From NCBI GenBank assembly GCA_015847255.1, contig JADLZK010008230.1:1-64000 (forward strand): a stretch of DNA of 64,000 bases, given 5' to 3'. The translations under genes and the position numbers were made by a program. The stretch comes from Hyparrhenia diplandra (lineage: Eukaryota > Streptophyta > Magnoliopsida > Poales > Poaceae). Under the pieces are notes generated by a model, which worked only from the letters and a program-made list of their open reading frames with translations, was not told the DNA's origin and ran no database searches. Shown one piece after another: positions 1 to 11,504 of this stretch (positions are counted from its first letter, which is position 1; each line of letters starts with the position of its first letter).

Positions 1-263
1 TGATTGTTCAAGATCTCAGGAAGGGACTCATGCTTGCAGCTGCAGGAACACACATATTAATGTTTTTAATATAGAATTGGCAAAGTTTGAAAACTTGACT
101 TTTCTGCTGAGAATGAGCAATTTTTTATCGACACGTGTTCTGTTATTATTTAGAATTATGTGATTCAGATAACTTTATTATTTGACTTGTTGTTAAAAAC
201 TTTATTATTTGACTTATAGTTTTCGCAGGAGAAGAGGAAAACGTATCATCCCAGCAGGAGCAG
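1..263. other. AT-rich upstream flank, no gene seen
   Basis: AT-rich sequence before the first GC-rich coding-like block. I see no convincing exon, repeat or promoter motif. It may contain the promoter of the PMD gene that follows, but no clear TATA box can be assigned. Confidence 0.4.
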
Positions 264-396
264 GTGGTTCGTCTGATTCATGTGATCCGACACTCCCAAC
301 CCCAGTCTGGTCGTCGCCCTCGCCGTCGCCGCCATAGTACTCTCGGGGCGACGGCGACAAGGACGTCCTCCCTTCGTCCACCAGGTCCCCATCGAC

Positions 397-1640
397 ATGG
401 AGGACGGTCCGGCACCCCGCCTGGCAACCTCCCTCCGTCGCCGCTCCACCACGCGCCTCCCCCGCCCCCACCCTCCGCCGCCGTCGCCGCCTCCGCAGGT
501 CGTCGTGATCCGCCGAGCACCGCGTCTCCTTCCGCTGGTCCGGCATCCCGCGCCACTGGGACGACTGTCGCCGCTCCAGCCCCTCCACGGCCGCCTCCTG
601 GCGCCATCTCGGCATCCACGACGCCGTCCTCGCGTCCACCTCCGCTACAAGCGCGACGCCTCCGTGGTCCTCCACCTCGTCTTTCTGGTGCCCCACCCTC
701 CTTCGCCTCTTCCCTGGGGGCCACCGTCACACTCCAGGACGTCGCCGTCCTTGCCGGCTTCGTCCCGAAAGCCCCGGCCCCGGCGCTCGCTCCTGCCCCA
801 GTGGCGCCTGACGAGGTCTTCCCTTTACTGGCGTGCGCCCGCCTTCAACCGCAGCGCCTGCAAGAAGGCGCACCACCCGCCTGGGCTTCGACACTTCCTC
901 GCCGGGACGACAGCGCCCCGACTTCGTTTGAGCACCCGCCTTCCTCGCGCTGGCTTCACGCGCTTCGTCCCTCGGGCCACCCGAGTCCAACTGCGCCAGG
1001 GTCGTTTCCCATCGTCGTCCGCCCGCGGGGAGCGCCCCGCCCCGTCCCGCCTTCCATCTACCGGACCTCCGCGAGATTAAGGCCTTCCTCGCGCCGCGCG
1101 TGCGCCGCCACCGCAGGAGACACCGACATGGTCTCCTCCTTACCCGTCTACTCGCCCTCCACATTCTTCAGATTTGGATGTGGAGCTTCCCCGCCCTCAG
1201 GCCAACAGCGGTGAACACACTCCCGTGGCGGGCGACCCGCCGCTGCTCGGTGGCATGATCTGAGCAGGAAGCTCAACCGGCGCAGATAACGTCAGGCCCT
1301 CAACAACAGGATACAACTTTTGTGGCGGCCTTATGTCAGCTCCATGGAGCACACTGTGGGTGGGGCAGGATCTAGCCGGGAATGATGAACTGGCATCACG
1401 GCAACTTTGCGCCCAGTGAGCTCCGGGGATGGGATTGCATCGAGCAGTACCTCCCCTGACCGCGTATCAGACAGTTTGACCTGGACCAAGACGGCCTGGG
1501 ATGTTCCCCGTCAACCAGGTTTGGGCGATTGTCAAGGTGACCTACCAGCTGGAGGGTAAGAATGTGGCTTTCTTCATCCCTCACTCTGAACCCACAGCAC
1601 GGAGAGTGGTGGAGGCAGCAACTTCTGCCTTCTCACATTG
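397..1640 (+). pseudogene. Plant mobile domain (PMD) gene, N-terminal domain, frameshifted
   Basis: Piecing together all three forward frames gives the grass PMD signature. Around 520-640 there is RHWDD followed by ASWRHLGIHDAVLAS. Around 715-770 there is TVTLQDVAVLAGF. Around 845-900 there is AFNRSACKKAHH then HFLAGDDSA. Around 930-980 there is EH, FLALWL, TRFV in shifted frames. Around 1055-1085 there is PPSIYRDLREIKAFL, and around 1160-1190 LHILQIWMW. Further on come FVWRPYVSSMEHT (1320s), GMDCIEQYLPHRV (1425-1470) and KNVAFF (1560s). PMD proteins are transposase-derived; the MAIN/MAIL members act in the nucleus in silencing and development. At least eight frame changes are needed across about 1.2 kb, so no single reading frame covers the domain. 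GC content is very high here and falls sharply after 1300, as is usual for grass genes. The family call is firm; whether the locus is dead or badly sequenced is open, and decay is more likely at this density of breaks. Confidence 0.75.
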
Positions 1641-2136
1641 ATGCTGCAGCAGCAAAGTGCACCACTAGAGTGTAGGCCTTCCAAGCGCAAGGTGAAAAAG
1701 ACACCAGCGGCCATGGAAGCTGGGAGGCTGAGAAGGAGCGGAGGGATTAAGAAGGCCCGTGTCTCTCCCGCTACTGACAAAAAAGCGCAAACTTGGAAGA
1801 GTTGTATGATGCTGTTGTCGGATTGGCTTCCAACCGCAAAGAATGAGATTCTTGACACAACTAGTGACATGGGATCAGAGGAGGCTTTGTTGCCTAATGT
1901 AGGAACTACCAATGATGATATTGTGCTACTTATAAGTAAGCAGACAACAACTGCACCTATAACGGCATTGATGCATAATGACATGACCCTGGCTCAGGAG
2001 AGAGAAGAAACTTCATGGTTGATGAGCCTCCGTGACATCCCAAGTGAACCTGAAGCTTGTGTTCCTGCAACGCTGAGGAGGAAATAGATAAAATTCCAGT
2101 GGTTATATCTCTTGATATCCCAGATAAGCCAGAGGA

Positions 2137-2672
2137 AGGAGCACTGCAGTAATGGAGGAGCAGAAGGAAGCTTCTAGTGTATCTGATAGATCTAAAGAAG
2201 TTAGTGCTCCAGTCATAAAAAAGAAGTAGGAAGAAAAGGTTGCAATAGAGGGAGCTATTTGTGTTACAGGGATGAATCCATCAAGAAATAAAACAGAAAT
2301 TGTAGTGGAAGCAGATGAAAGAAATGCAGTTCCAAAGGAATTTGGAAGGGCTGAGGAAGCAACTGAAGCTGTCCCACAGAGCCAGCATGAAGTTGATGCA
2401 GGAGCCACTGCAGTAATGGAGGAGCAGAAGGAAGCTTCTAGTGTATCTGATAGGTCTGAAGATAGCTAGTGTCCCGTCATAAAAGAAGTAGAAGAAAAGG
2501 TTGCAAGAGAGGGAGCTATTTGTGTTACATGGATGAATCCATCAGGAAACAACACAGCAATTGTAATGGATGCAGATGAAAGAAATGCAGTTCCGGGGTT
2601 GAATTTGGAAGGGCTGTTGAGGAAGAACCTGAAGAAGCCACTGAGCCAACATGAAGTTGGTGCAGGCAGCAG
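2137..2672 (+). repeat. Tandem duplication, two units of about 264 bp
   Basis: Unit 1 (2137-2400) and unit 2 (2401 to about 2672) share CACTGCAGTAATGGAGGAGC, then a stretch encoding Glu/Ala-rich protein and a GATGAATCCATCA block. They have diverged by substitutions and small indels. They lie within the PMD tail. Confidence 0.85.
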
Positions 2673-3596
2673 AACAATTTTCATGATGCAGTGGGTTTTT
2701 ACCTGAGGAGGCTGCTCCAGTTCAGCGACAAATGATTCTGCTGGATGTCCTTGTGGCATTCATATTAAAAGATAGTAATGTTGCTGGTGATTCAAGCAAA
2801 AATGATTATGAAAATATTTCTTGTGATTTTGTTGAGGAACAGAAGAGATTTCAGCCAAGAGATTGTTGGAGAAAACAGTCGAATGGGTGAGAAAGAAAGA
2901 GGAAACCCTTCATGAATCTCCTCAACTAGAGACAAAAATAACAAAAAGACATCGTTCTTGTGGAAACAGAATATGATGTTGAGCAAAAAGATAGTTCATC
3001 CAGCAGTGGAGATGTAGTAACTTCCAATAGTATGAGTCCAGCTCTCCTTGTGTTCCTGAACCCAGAAATGCAGAACTCAATAAACATCCTTGTCTAGCAA
3101 ATAAAGATGCAGAAGATATACCCGTGGAAGTTAAACAAGAGAAGAAGTGGAACTGGAACAGATTAGTACTTCAGCAAAGGGAGGTGCTGGAGGAGCATGA
3201 GGAATTTTCTGAAGTCGATCACATGGGCACAGCAGATGCTAAAGTTGCATTTACACTTAAATTTGAGGTGCCTGTGGAAACTGATGAAGTAGAGCCAAAG
3301 AAGTCGATGGTACTATATGAGACTAACTGTGTGCGATTCTGATGAGAAGCTTCAAGATGTCCCTGAAGTTGGGTACACAGAAGATCAAAACATTAGGGGC
3401 TGGTGAATGAACCAAACTGAGAGGAACCTTCAGAAGTCTCCCAAGCTGAGTTCACAAAATGGAAAATTCTAAGGATTTCATGGAAGAGGATACAGACAAA
3501 TCTGAAAATGTTCCTGATTAGAATGTACAGGATTGAGGAAAGTCATGGAGATTTGATGAAAGAGGGTACAGATAATAAGTCTGAGAATGTCCCCGA

Positions 3597-4113
3597 CTAG
3601 AAAATAGAAATACAGGATTGGAGGAAACCTGGACCAATAGAGGATACTGATGGTAGGGACCAAGGGAAATTCCATGATATCAATTCAGAACTGAAAACGC
3701 AATGTGCATGACAGCGATATATTGATAGATCCGAGGACATAATTCAAATAGATCCACCACTAACAGTATGAAGGGCTAGGTGGCTGCGAAGGAAGAAACT
3801 GAAATAATACTATAAAAGTTCAAGAAGTACAGTATGAAACAATTAAGAATCACGGCTCGAATTAGAAAATACAGGATTGGGAGGAACTCATGGACCAATA
3901 GAGGATACTGATGGTAGACTCAATGAAATTCATGATATCAATTCAGAACTGGAAAACCAATGTGTATACAGCGATATTGATAGATCCGAGGACATAATTG
4001 GGTTAGATCCACTAACACAATATGAAGCTAGGTGGCTGGCGAAGGAAGAAACTGAAGATAATACTATAAAAGTTCAAGAAGTACAGTATGAACAATTAAG
4101 AAATGCGGCTCTG
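3597..4113 (+). repeat. Tandem duplication, two units of about 257 bp
   Basis: Unit 1 (3597-3860) and unit 2 (3861-4113) both run from TACAGGATTGG through CCAATAGAGGATACTGATGG to CAATTAAGAA. Unit 2 is open (part of a 106-codon frame from 3877); unit 1 has stops and frame breaks. A shorter related unit of about 80 bp (CTGA...AATGT.CC...GATTAGAA) repeats just upstream at 3485-3600. Confidence 0.85.
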
Positions 4114-5089
4114 ATTCAGGAGGATACCAATGAAAAGCCCTGTGCTGATAGCAAGGATCTATCAGAGAATGTTGTGGATCAGTCCAAAAGAGGTTGATAA
4201 ATTGAAACAAGCAGGAGAAGGCTGCCAGGTGTTAATGGAGAAAGACATGGAGAATACTAGTGATGCTCTTGTACTAGAACAGACAGAAGATGGTCACAGA
4301 AAATCGTTGATAGTGACAAGTATGAATAACCATAGTGAAATTACTCTAGTTGAGCAGTTGGATGGACAAAGCAAGGCAGTTACAAAGACAATTACTGAGG
4401 AAATTCATGACAAACCATTAAATCACAAGAAAAGGAGTTTTATAAGGATGTGGCAGAAGATTCAAAATGACTCAACCAATGATGATAAGGATGAGGTAGA
4501 AGATTCAAATATTTCAGTCAATGCTGAGATGCCATGTAGTTCAGCTACTGTACAGTTAAAAGAAGATAATTCAGTCAATGCTGATGCCATGTAGTTCAAC
4601 ACCTGTACAGTTAAAAGAAGATAAGCTGGAAGTTATTCATGAAGGCAAGATTGAGAGGCCATGTGTTCAGGATGTTGATCTGATTAATCAGAGGGAAGCA
4701 TCATCTGATGCAACTGCTATGGAGATTGAGGTAGTATCTAACCACAAAATCTTTTGAATATGCATGAGGTGTGCTTGTTGATGTCTGTACTTCTGTTAAC
4801 TACTAATTAATCTGACCATGCTTTTTTGCAGGCAGTGGCTCTGGAACAGGACAACAGAATCATACACAAGAACATGGACTCAAATAACAGTGGAAGGCAG
4901 CCATGCTGGATAGTGGACTGAATTCTGATCTAGACAATGTTGATGAAACTCATGCAGCACAGGAAATTGAAAAATCAGGAAATTTTGACGTGGACATGGT
5001 GAGCATGCCTGCAGAATATATGCCTTGATCACCTTTCTCTATTTGCTATAACTTTGTTGAGACCACAGCTTAACTAAATCATGATATTT

Positions 5090-5545
5090 GGTTGTTTGCA
5101 GCAAGTAGCAATGGATGAAGGACAAGATCTACAAGAGTAACTGGAAATGACAAAAGGAATATGTCAGAAGATACAGGTACAAGTGTTTGTAGAATATCAA
5201 ATTAACTCAACTGGTACAGAGGATGTCAAATCTACCAAAGGATACAGAACCAAGAATGTTTGGACCAGAAAGAAGTGAGTGTGCCTGCATTGCAATATTT
5301 TTTTTCATTTGGTAACCTTATCTGATTCTAAAATATGGTTGTTTGCAGCAACTATCAAGAGAGGAAAGACACAACTTAGGAAACTACAACTGAAAATATC
5401 AAAATGAATATGTTAGAAGATGCAGACGTTTCTTGTCTGTGGGCAATATCAAAATGGTCCAAACTCATACCAAGGTAAAAGCCTACCAAAGGAATACAAA
5501 ACGAAGAGCTTTTTGAATGACAGAAGTGAGTCCACCTAATATAGC
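5090..5545 (+). repeat. Duplicated exon-plus-intron unit
   Basis: Two consecutive units each start with GGTTGTTTGCAGCAA (about 5090 and 5339). They continue through an exon-like stretch with ATATGT.AGAAGAT and CCTACCAAAGGA.TACA, and end in a donor-like AGAAGTGAGT. The splice acceptor, exon and donor were therefore duplicated together. Confidence 0.75.
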
Positions 5546-5583
5546 TCTTTTGTTTGATTTGACCTATGTTTTCTATTTCTATG

Positions 5584-5853
5584 CTCTCTGTCCCAAAGAG
5601 TATCATTCTAGATTTGTCCTTAAGTCAACGAACTTAAGTTTGACTTTTTTCAATTTATAGAGAAGATTATCAATATTCACGAGACCAAATATGTAATACT
5701 AAGAAAAAGATATTTCATGATGAATCTAATCATCCTTATTTATTAATACCATAAATATTAATATTCTTTTTTGTATAAACTTGGTCAAACTTAAGATGGA
5801 TTGACTTAGGACAAAAGCTAGAATGTACTTTTTTGGGACAGGGGAGGATAGAT
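5584..5853. mobile_element. Degenerate Stowaway-like MITE inside the PMD tail
   Basis: The left end reads CTCTGTCCCAAAGAGTATCA, and the reverse complement of the right end reads CTGTCCCAAAAAAGTACA. Further in, both arms share CATTCTAG, GTCCT.AAGTCAA and CTTAAGTTTGAC. The centre is AT-rich. Arm structure, size and the GTCCCAAA terminus fit Tc1/mariner-derived Stowaway MITEs. The exact ends and the TA target duplication are blurred by mutation. Confidence 0.65.
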
Positions 5854-6575
5854 TAGTGGAACTTGATAATACTCTTTTGCAGGACCAGGTAATGGATGAA
5901 AGAGTGGAGTGTGAAGTGACAGATGGAAGTGGAGTATTCAATGAAGAGGCCAGTAAGCTTGGTGGTGGAGTGAATACCTCTGGAGTTGCAGTGGATGTTA
6001 GTGATGAGTGCTAAACAAGGAAGCCTGCAACACAGAGGAGGCAAGTACATTTTCAGAATCTAAATCTTTGTGGCATCGTTTAAGTACAGCTCCTCCAGGT
6101 CAGCAGGCCCCTATTTCATTTTGGGGTCTGGCTCCTGCTACAGTGCCTTTGGCTCCTGCTGCAGTGCCATTTCCAAGAGGAGCTGGAGCTGGCATAAAAC
6201 CAGCTAAACGGGGGCCTAAATATGGTTCACTGTCTTGAACTTGTTCTACAGTTGCAGGCAAGGGAGGATAAGCAGCACCATGGAGTTGGACATCGCGAAT
6301 GAGAAGAGGATTTTGAAGACACTAGTATGATTGATACTGGTGAATTGAGATCTGATTCAACTGCTATGGAGGTTAGCATGGCTGGGTTAAGAGAGGGAAC
6401 ACTCAACCAGTATGCTTCAAGTTTGGAGAAGGTGAGCACAGTTGCATTTTCAATGTATTTTTTCCTTTTTGTAGCTGATGCATCTCAGTCACAGGAAGAA
6501 GCAGTGCAGGAGAAGCATGATCAGGGTGTGGTAGATGAAAACACAAACAGTGGTTCAGCTGACATTGATGCACTT

Positions 6576-6950
6576 GAATGTGAAGGAGTGAATCCTGATG
6601 TGGCCATGAAAATGTTTCATGAAACTATTCTTACAACAGAAGCTGTCAATGTAGCTGGGTCTAAAATTTCATCTGAGAACAAGCAAAAGGAAGCACCCTT
6701 TGAATGTGAAGGAGTTCCTGATGTGGCCATGAAAATGTTTCTTTAAACTATTCTTACAACAGAAGCTGTCAATGTAGCTGGGTCTAAAATTTCGTCTGAG
6801 AACAAGCAAAAGGAAGCACCCTTTGAATGTGAAGGAGTGAATCCTGATGTGGCCATGAAAATGTTTCATGAAACTATTCTTACAACAGAAGCTGTCAATT
6901 TAGCTGGATCAAAAGTTTTGTCTGAGAGCAAGCAAAAGGAAGCGCCCTTT
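6576..6950 (+). repeat. Three in-register 42-codon repeats in the PMD tail
   Basis: Units lie at 6576-6701 (126 bp), 6702-6824 (123 bp, one codon lost) and 6825-6950 (126 bp). Each encodes ECEGV..PDVAMKMF, then ILTTEAVN.AGSK, then KQKEAPF. All length differences are multiples of three, so expansion kept the frame. In unit 2, CATGAA has become CTTTAA, creating an in-frame stop. Confidence 0.9.
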
Positions 6951-7162
6951 GAAGCACACTTTACAACAGAAGTTGAAGGTTCTGAATCAAATGAATCTGC
7001 AAGAAAGGAGCCTGAAGGAGCTCTTCCACAAGAGCCTGGAAACCTGGTAAAAATTAAGCAAGAAAGTTTGGAGAATGGAACTGAGATGCCCATTTTAGGG
7101 GAGAACGACAAAGCTTCTGAAAACATCAGAGCTCAGCAGAGTTTGTAATTGCCCCTTCAAAT

Positions 7163-7663
7163 ATGGATGAACGGGGTGATAATGATATTCGATGGCCTGA
7201 TGAATCAGCAAGAGGCTACGAAAGGTTAACTTCTGATTCAATAAACACAGTTCGCTCCATCAAATTTGGCAAGCCAAGTAGCGAAGAGGTTAAGAGAACA
7301 CAGAACGCCAGGTCTATGTATCTTAAAGATATCAAGGAATCATTGGGTAGAATCCGTGCTGAACCATCAAACAGGGCACATACAACCAGTGCTGGGTACC
7401 ACTCTCGGAATGCAGTTCAGGATCCAATTCCATCTTGCAAGGAGATCAAAGTGCCTTCGCGAGACAGCGCAAGGGATTTTGGAAGGGATCGTGCACTAGA
7501 GTTAGTGGTTACAAGTCCACAAGAAGAGACTCGATGGAGGCAAGACCAATACGCACTTCAAATTTTAGAAGATGTTCAAAATTCTCGGATTGCTGAGAAA
7601 TCTAGGATGGAAATGGAGATCAAAGTACTGAAGGGCAAGTTAGTAGCATGGAGAGACAAGTGA
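7163..7663 (+). CDS. Open C-terminal exon of the PMD-tail gene (166 codons, partial)
   Basis: This is the longest clean frame of the locus: a charged protein with SIKFGKPSSEEVKR, then ARSMYLKDIKESLGRIRAEP, and a C-terminal stretch rich in Arg, Glu, Lys and Leu (about residues 120-166) that looks able to form a coiled coil. It ends in LVAWRDK and a TGA, followed by AT-rich 3' sequence. Codon use and the absence of stops suggest that this end was under selection more recently than the regions upstream. I do not recognise the domain. It follows the 42-codon repeats at a short distance and is probably the last exon of the same gene. The start codon given is only the first ATG in the open stretch; the real exon boundary is probably further upstream. 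Confidence 0.45.
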   Translation: MDERGDNDIRWPDESARGYERLTSDSINTVRSIKFGKPSSEEVKRTQNARSMYLKDIKESLGRIRAEPSNRAHTTSAGYHSRNAVQDPIPSCKEIKVPSRDSARDFGRDRALELVVTSPQEETRWRQDQYALQILEDVQNSRIAEKSRMEMEIKVLKGKLVAWRDK

Positions 7664-9229
7664 TGAACTTGGATCACCTCTCTTATGTACAAATGGGTAG
7701 AAGATCTGCATAGTATGGTATGCATTTCACAGCTACTTTGATTGCATATTAGAGTTCAGTTGTTTGCTTCTGAGATTTCTCTTGGGTACAAAATCTTGTA
7801 TGTTAGCATCCAACTTAAGAAATGAGAAGCATATGCTAAGGTTACAGTTTGTACTGTGCATGACATCTGAAACTCGATTTGGTTCTAAACTTATTAGTGT
7901 TTAGCATTTAGTAAGCTGATAACCATCTTGCTTGTGCATCTGTGGTCGCATACTCGCATTACACATATGCCGCTGAACCCTAGCACTTTTGGTCACATAT
8001 ATGCTGCTGGAACATGTAACACTTGTCTGATGCTGAAAATATTAAGCTTTGGTCACATAAATGCTGGCAGGCATTATTTGCTCACAGTTATGCTAATAGA
8101 AAATATCATGCATGTGTTTTGCTAAAAAAGGAGTGAGTTTGATCATACAAATGCCTGCTAGAACAAGCACTGTTCACCTTTGTGATGTTGGAAATACCTT
8201 ACTAGCAGTGTTTTGTACATAATGTCAAGCTACGTTTTCACAGGTTTAAGTCCATTCCTAGACTTAGCCCCTCTCCCTTTGGCTAAACATTCTGATGTGA
8301 AGTTTCCTAGTTTACCCTTGATGGGTTTGTTGTACACCTTTGCTTACTCTTATCTATATATGTTAAGATAGTAGGGGTATTCCTACCGTATTCCCCTAAA
8401 AAAAACAATCTAATCCTTTCTGATGTATTGCAGATGGGTTATTATTAGACAATTTTTCTGATTCTTCTCTCCCAAGTGTTGTGTTCCATGGAAATGATAA
8501 TGCAGTTACCTATGATGGGTGCTGCATGGCTGCTATTTATGTTTCATTTGGCAACCTCAAGTTGCAAACATGAAGTGACTGTAATTGCCTACTTAGATGT
8601 AAGGAAAAACAAAAACTTTGTTTAAGAATAGAATGTTTGAATGTTTTGGCCGAATTTCAATGGCTATAGAATTATCCATAACCATGCCCATGTTCTGTTC
8701 CTAGTGTGCGTGCTGCTGCCATCCAGCTTGCTGGTGAAGCTTAAGCTCATTTTGGTTCTAGTAGAAGTGAAAATGTGCCCATTAGTTGTCAGCATTCACC
8801 TCACCTGTTCCTATGAGTTTTTTAGCTGTTAGCACTAAGCACCTAATGGAGGAGAGAACAGATAACATTTTTTTCATTAGAACACTGCGAGCTTGCTGTC
8901 TTTGTCATGAGGTCATCGTTTCAGCGTGAGACAACAGGAGCTGCCGTCGAGACTCCAGCAGATCAGCAGCACTCCAGCACTTGAGATTGTGAAAAGAATA
9001 AGGGGTAAGCCTGTTGATTCACATGGCCATACAATGGAAAAGGGGTAGGCAAATGGGAGAAGCTCAATGTTTCCTTCAATTGGCAGAAGGGCAAATTTCT
9101 GGCCTGCTATAACTGATTTTGCTGCACCAAAATCAACCTAGCTTTAGTCTTTCTTTATTTATATATATATTTATGAAAAATTGTTCATTTTATCTGATTT
9201 AATCGAATGGTTCCCTTCTCCTCTATTGA
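7664..9229. other. Intergenic, AT-rich, degenerate short repeats
   Basis: Probable 3' UTR of the preceding locus, then non-coding DNA. Between about 7941 and 8165 a degenerate unit of roughly 50 bp recurs, marked by GGTCACATA.ATGCTG. The piece at 8935-9005 (GCCGTCGAGACTCCAGCAGA and onwards, ending AAGAATAAG|GGTAAG) looks exon-like but I cannot place it. Confidence 0.4.
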
Positions 9230-9455
9230 ATCTATTTTTCGCCAATCCTCTTCCTCATCCCGTGAATCCTCACCATCTGAGCATTGCCGACCAAATCCCT
9301 GTCCTCTGGCCGCTGGGCGCCCCACGGCCTTGGTCCTGGCCTCCAGCGTGAGACATGCCTAGCCTCTACAGTAAACTGCGTGAGGTGGCCGCTCGAACCC
9401 ATGACTGGCACTTTGGTGAGCTAGCGCTCAACCAACTGCACCAGGCCTGCCCTTC
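9230..9455 (-). mobile_element. tRNA-derived SINE
   Basis: Read on the minus strand from about 9455: GGCAGGCCTGGTGCAGTTGG, then TTGAGCGCTAGCTC and GGGTTCGAGC. These correspond to Pol III box A (TGGTGCAGTTGG) and box B (GGTTCGAGC) at normal tRNA spacing. A GC-rich non-tRNA body follows, running into AT-rich sequence. It does not fold into a complete tRNA. The 3' end and target duplications are not certain. Confidence 0.6.
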
Positions 9456-9660
9456 AATTTTCGAACCTATGCAGATGCTAATTTACAACTGGATGATGAA
9501 GCTTTGTTTGGAATCATTCAAAAGCTTGTAAGTATGTTTGTTAAATATTGATTAAACTTACTGCTTTTTTCATCTCATAATGTTGATATCTTTTTTTTCT
9601 GTTTCACATGGTAGCAATTTGTTACATAATTACATCATTGTTGCTATATATTGATTAAAC

Positions 9661-10320
9661 GCCCTTTCATAGAGTTCACTGATGAGGGTAATTATATCCA
9701 TATATATCCAACCATATTTCAGTTTTCTTACCTTGCGTAATAAATCTATTATTCATTGGATGATAAACATCCATGTTCCAGAGGGTGCAAGGGCTGCTCT
9801 AAATCTGTCAGGGACTGTAATTGGATATTATCCTGTCTGGGTTCTGCCATCAAAAAACTGCCATTGCACCAGTCAACCCAACATTCCTACCCAGGGTATG
9901 CACCCTTCAGGAATCAACATGCTTGTCTTAAGTTCATGGCTCCAGGTTCATGCTTGTATCTGGTATGGTCTCTAAAATGTTTGCCACTTTTCTGTGATCT
10001 GCAGTCTGATGATGAACGTGAAATGTGTGCAACGTCTATTTACTGCACAAACATTGACAAGAAGGTTTGCTACCTACACTCATGCTACCACTAGGTATTC
10101 ATTATGTCATTGTTCTATTTTTAATATAATGCACTTACTGCAGGTCACTCAGGCAGATCTGGAATTATTCTTTGAGCTATATGTGGAGAGGTTGGTCATT
10201 CTTTACTTCAAACATCATTTCCCTTACAGTTGGTGTTGCTAAATGTTTGCAGAAATGACAATTCAACCAGCACATTATCGTTGGCTCATTGCAATGACTG
10301 CTACAAGTCTTTTGACTGAG
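9661..10320 (+). pseudogene. Truncated CID-type (PABP-interacting, RRM) protein gene
   Basis: Four exon remnants remain with their introns: 9661-9687 (FIEFTDE), about 9780-9897 (GARAALNLSGT, GYYPV, VLPSK, then PVNPTFLPR in a shifted frame), about 10004-10063 (SDDEREMCATSIYCTNIDKK) and about 10144-10190 (VTQADLELFFE). This is the order seen in CTC-interacting-domain proteins (CID8-13 type), whose two RRMs follow a PAM2 motif that binds poly(A)-binding protein. The first RRM is only partly present, PAM2 is absent, and the second RRM stops soon after its first strand. An extra A in the run after VLPS shifts the frame. Retained introns rule out a processed copy. It is a broken fragment, not a working gene. 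Confidence 0.8.
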
Positions 10321-11504
10321 GTTGCTTGGTGACTACTATCATTCTACTCATATCGCTTTTTTGTGGAATTTGTGATGGTTAGCTAGCATACCTTCTTCAT
10401 TTTTGTGCAACTTTTTTTTTTTGAGGCAAATATTTTGCGCCAAAAAAATGCCTGCCAAAAGCGCATTTTAAATATTTTTAGCATTATTTGATGGGTGAGG
10501 ACACATTACACATATCATCATCTCCAGATACTAAAATGCTAAGAATGTTGCTTGAGAAGCATGCAGTAACTTTCTTTGTTGCAGAATATCCTGTACTGTT
10601 CACATATAAGAAATTTGCATCACTGATTTTTTATTTTCTAGGCAGCTAGTGTTTCAGCTTTGGAAACCCAAATTAATGGAGTTGGAAATGGATGTGCAAA
10701 CGAGACTTGTCATGTGTGCTGAGATTTAGCTCACAACCCAACTTAATTAGGTAGAGAACAGTTTCAGAACCTATCATTTTGAGTCAAAATTGGAGAACAT
10801 TAGAACAATGAGTTTGAATCTTTTGTTTTCTCATTTAAAGCTTTACCTGTAACTATTTTCTTCTGTTATATAATATTTCCCTAGGAATTGTTAGTGGTTT
10901 AAGTGAACAAAATTTGGTTGGTCAGTGCCTCCAAGTTAAGGTCTGCTGTTCAAATGTCTAATTCTACATGCTAATCTACATTGACTGTTTAAGACTGAGC
11001 CTCAAGATAAGTGGTCCTAACTCTAGTAGAAATGTTAACACCTGTGCCTTCTCATCAATGTTTACTCAGTAGTGTGACCTTTTTTTTAATTAAGATATCA
11101 TCACTACTCTCTGCTAGTATATAAAACGTATCTGTTCTTTTCGCACCGTCTTACTGCCTCGATCTTTCTGGTTGCTTCCATTCCATGTTACTTACTACTG
11201 TTACCTTGTTCTTGTGGTGCATGTTGTTCTATTATTCGGATCCCTCCCTGTGGTGAGTGGTGACTGGATGTTGTTGGCTTTATTTGTTCTGTTGTTTTCT
11301 GTACTGTTTTTGCCTGTAACCAACCAACCTCTATATGCATGCATTGTCTAAGCTTTTTTTGCTCTGAAAGAAGCAAATCTAAGTTGTCCTGTTCTATTCT
11401 GTGTTGTAACCAACCAACCTCTATTCTTGTTCTTGGCGTTGATGTTGTTGATACGGTACTAGTGGTCCTGATTTTGACACCTAACCTATGTAATCTGAAA
11501 CATG
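10321..11504. other. Intergenic AT-rich stretch
   Basis: No gene seen. A CTGTAACCAACCAACCTC motif occurs at about 11317 and again near 11403, with similar flanks. A third copy lies beyond the NAT relic near 13660. Confidence 0.4.

Larger units (their letters stand above)
1641..7144 (+). pseudogene. Acidic, repeat-built C-terminal region of the PMD gene, broken
   Basis: Downstream of the PMD block lies about 5.5 kb of coding-like sequence rich in Glu, Asp, Lys and Ser, read only as short open stretches (e.g. 1638-2087, 3877-4197, 4130-4594, 6327-6746, 6837-7148). There are no recognisable domains. Intron-like junctions (TTTGCAG acceptors near 4831, 5100, 5348) show that it was not retrotransposed. 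Pieces such as EEEIDKIPVVISLDIPDKPE (near 2080-2135) occur out of frame with their neighbours. The stretch 6020-6235 encodes a Pro/Ala-rich piece (FWGLAPATVPLAPAAVPFPR). I treat it as the variable tail of the PMD gene because grass PMD proteins commonly carry long unconserved tails and no other start region is visible. It could instead be a separate unknown gene. Confidence 0.5.

Noticed and set aside
214..1214. Long open frames on both strands in the GC-rich block
   Set aside because: Only the plus-strand pieces carry PMD motifs. The other frames are shadows from GC-rich composition.
7941..8165. CRISPR-like spacing of short repeats
   Set aside because: Plant nuclear context, degenerate units without conserved repeat ends.
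9360..9455. Possible tRNA gene on the minus strand
   Set aside because: Boxes A and B are present, but acceptor and anticodon stems do not form; a SINE head explains it better.
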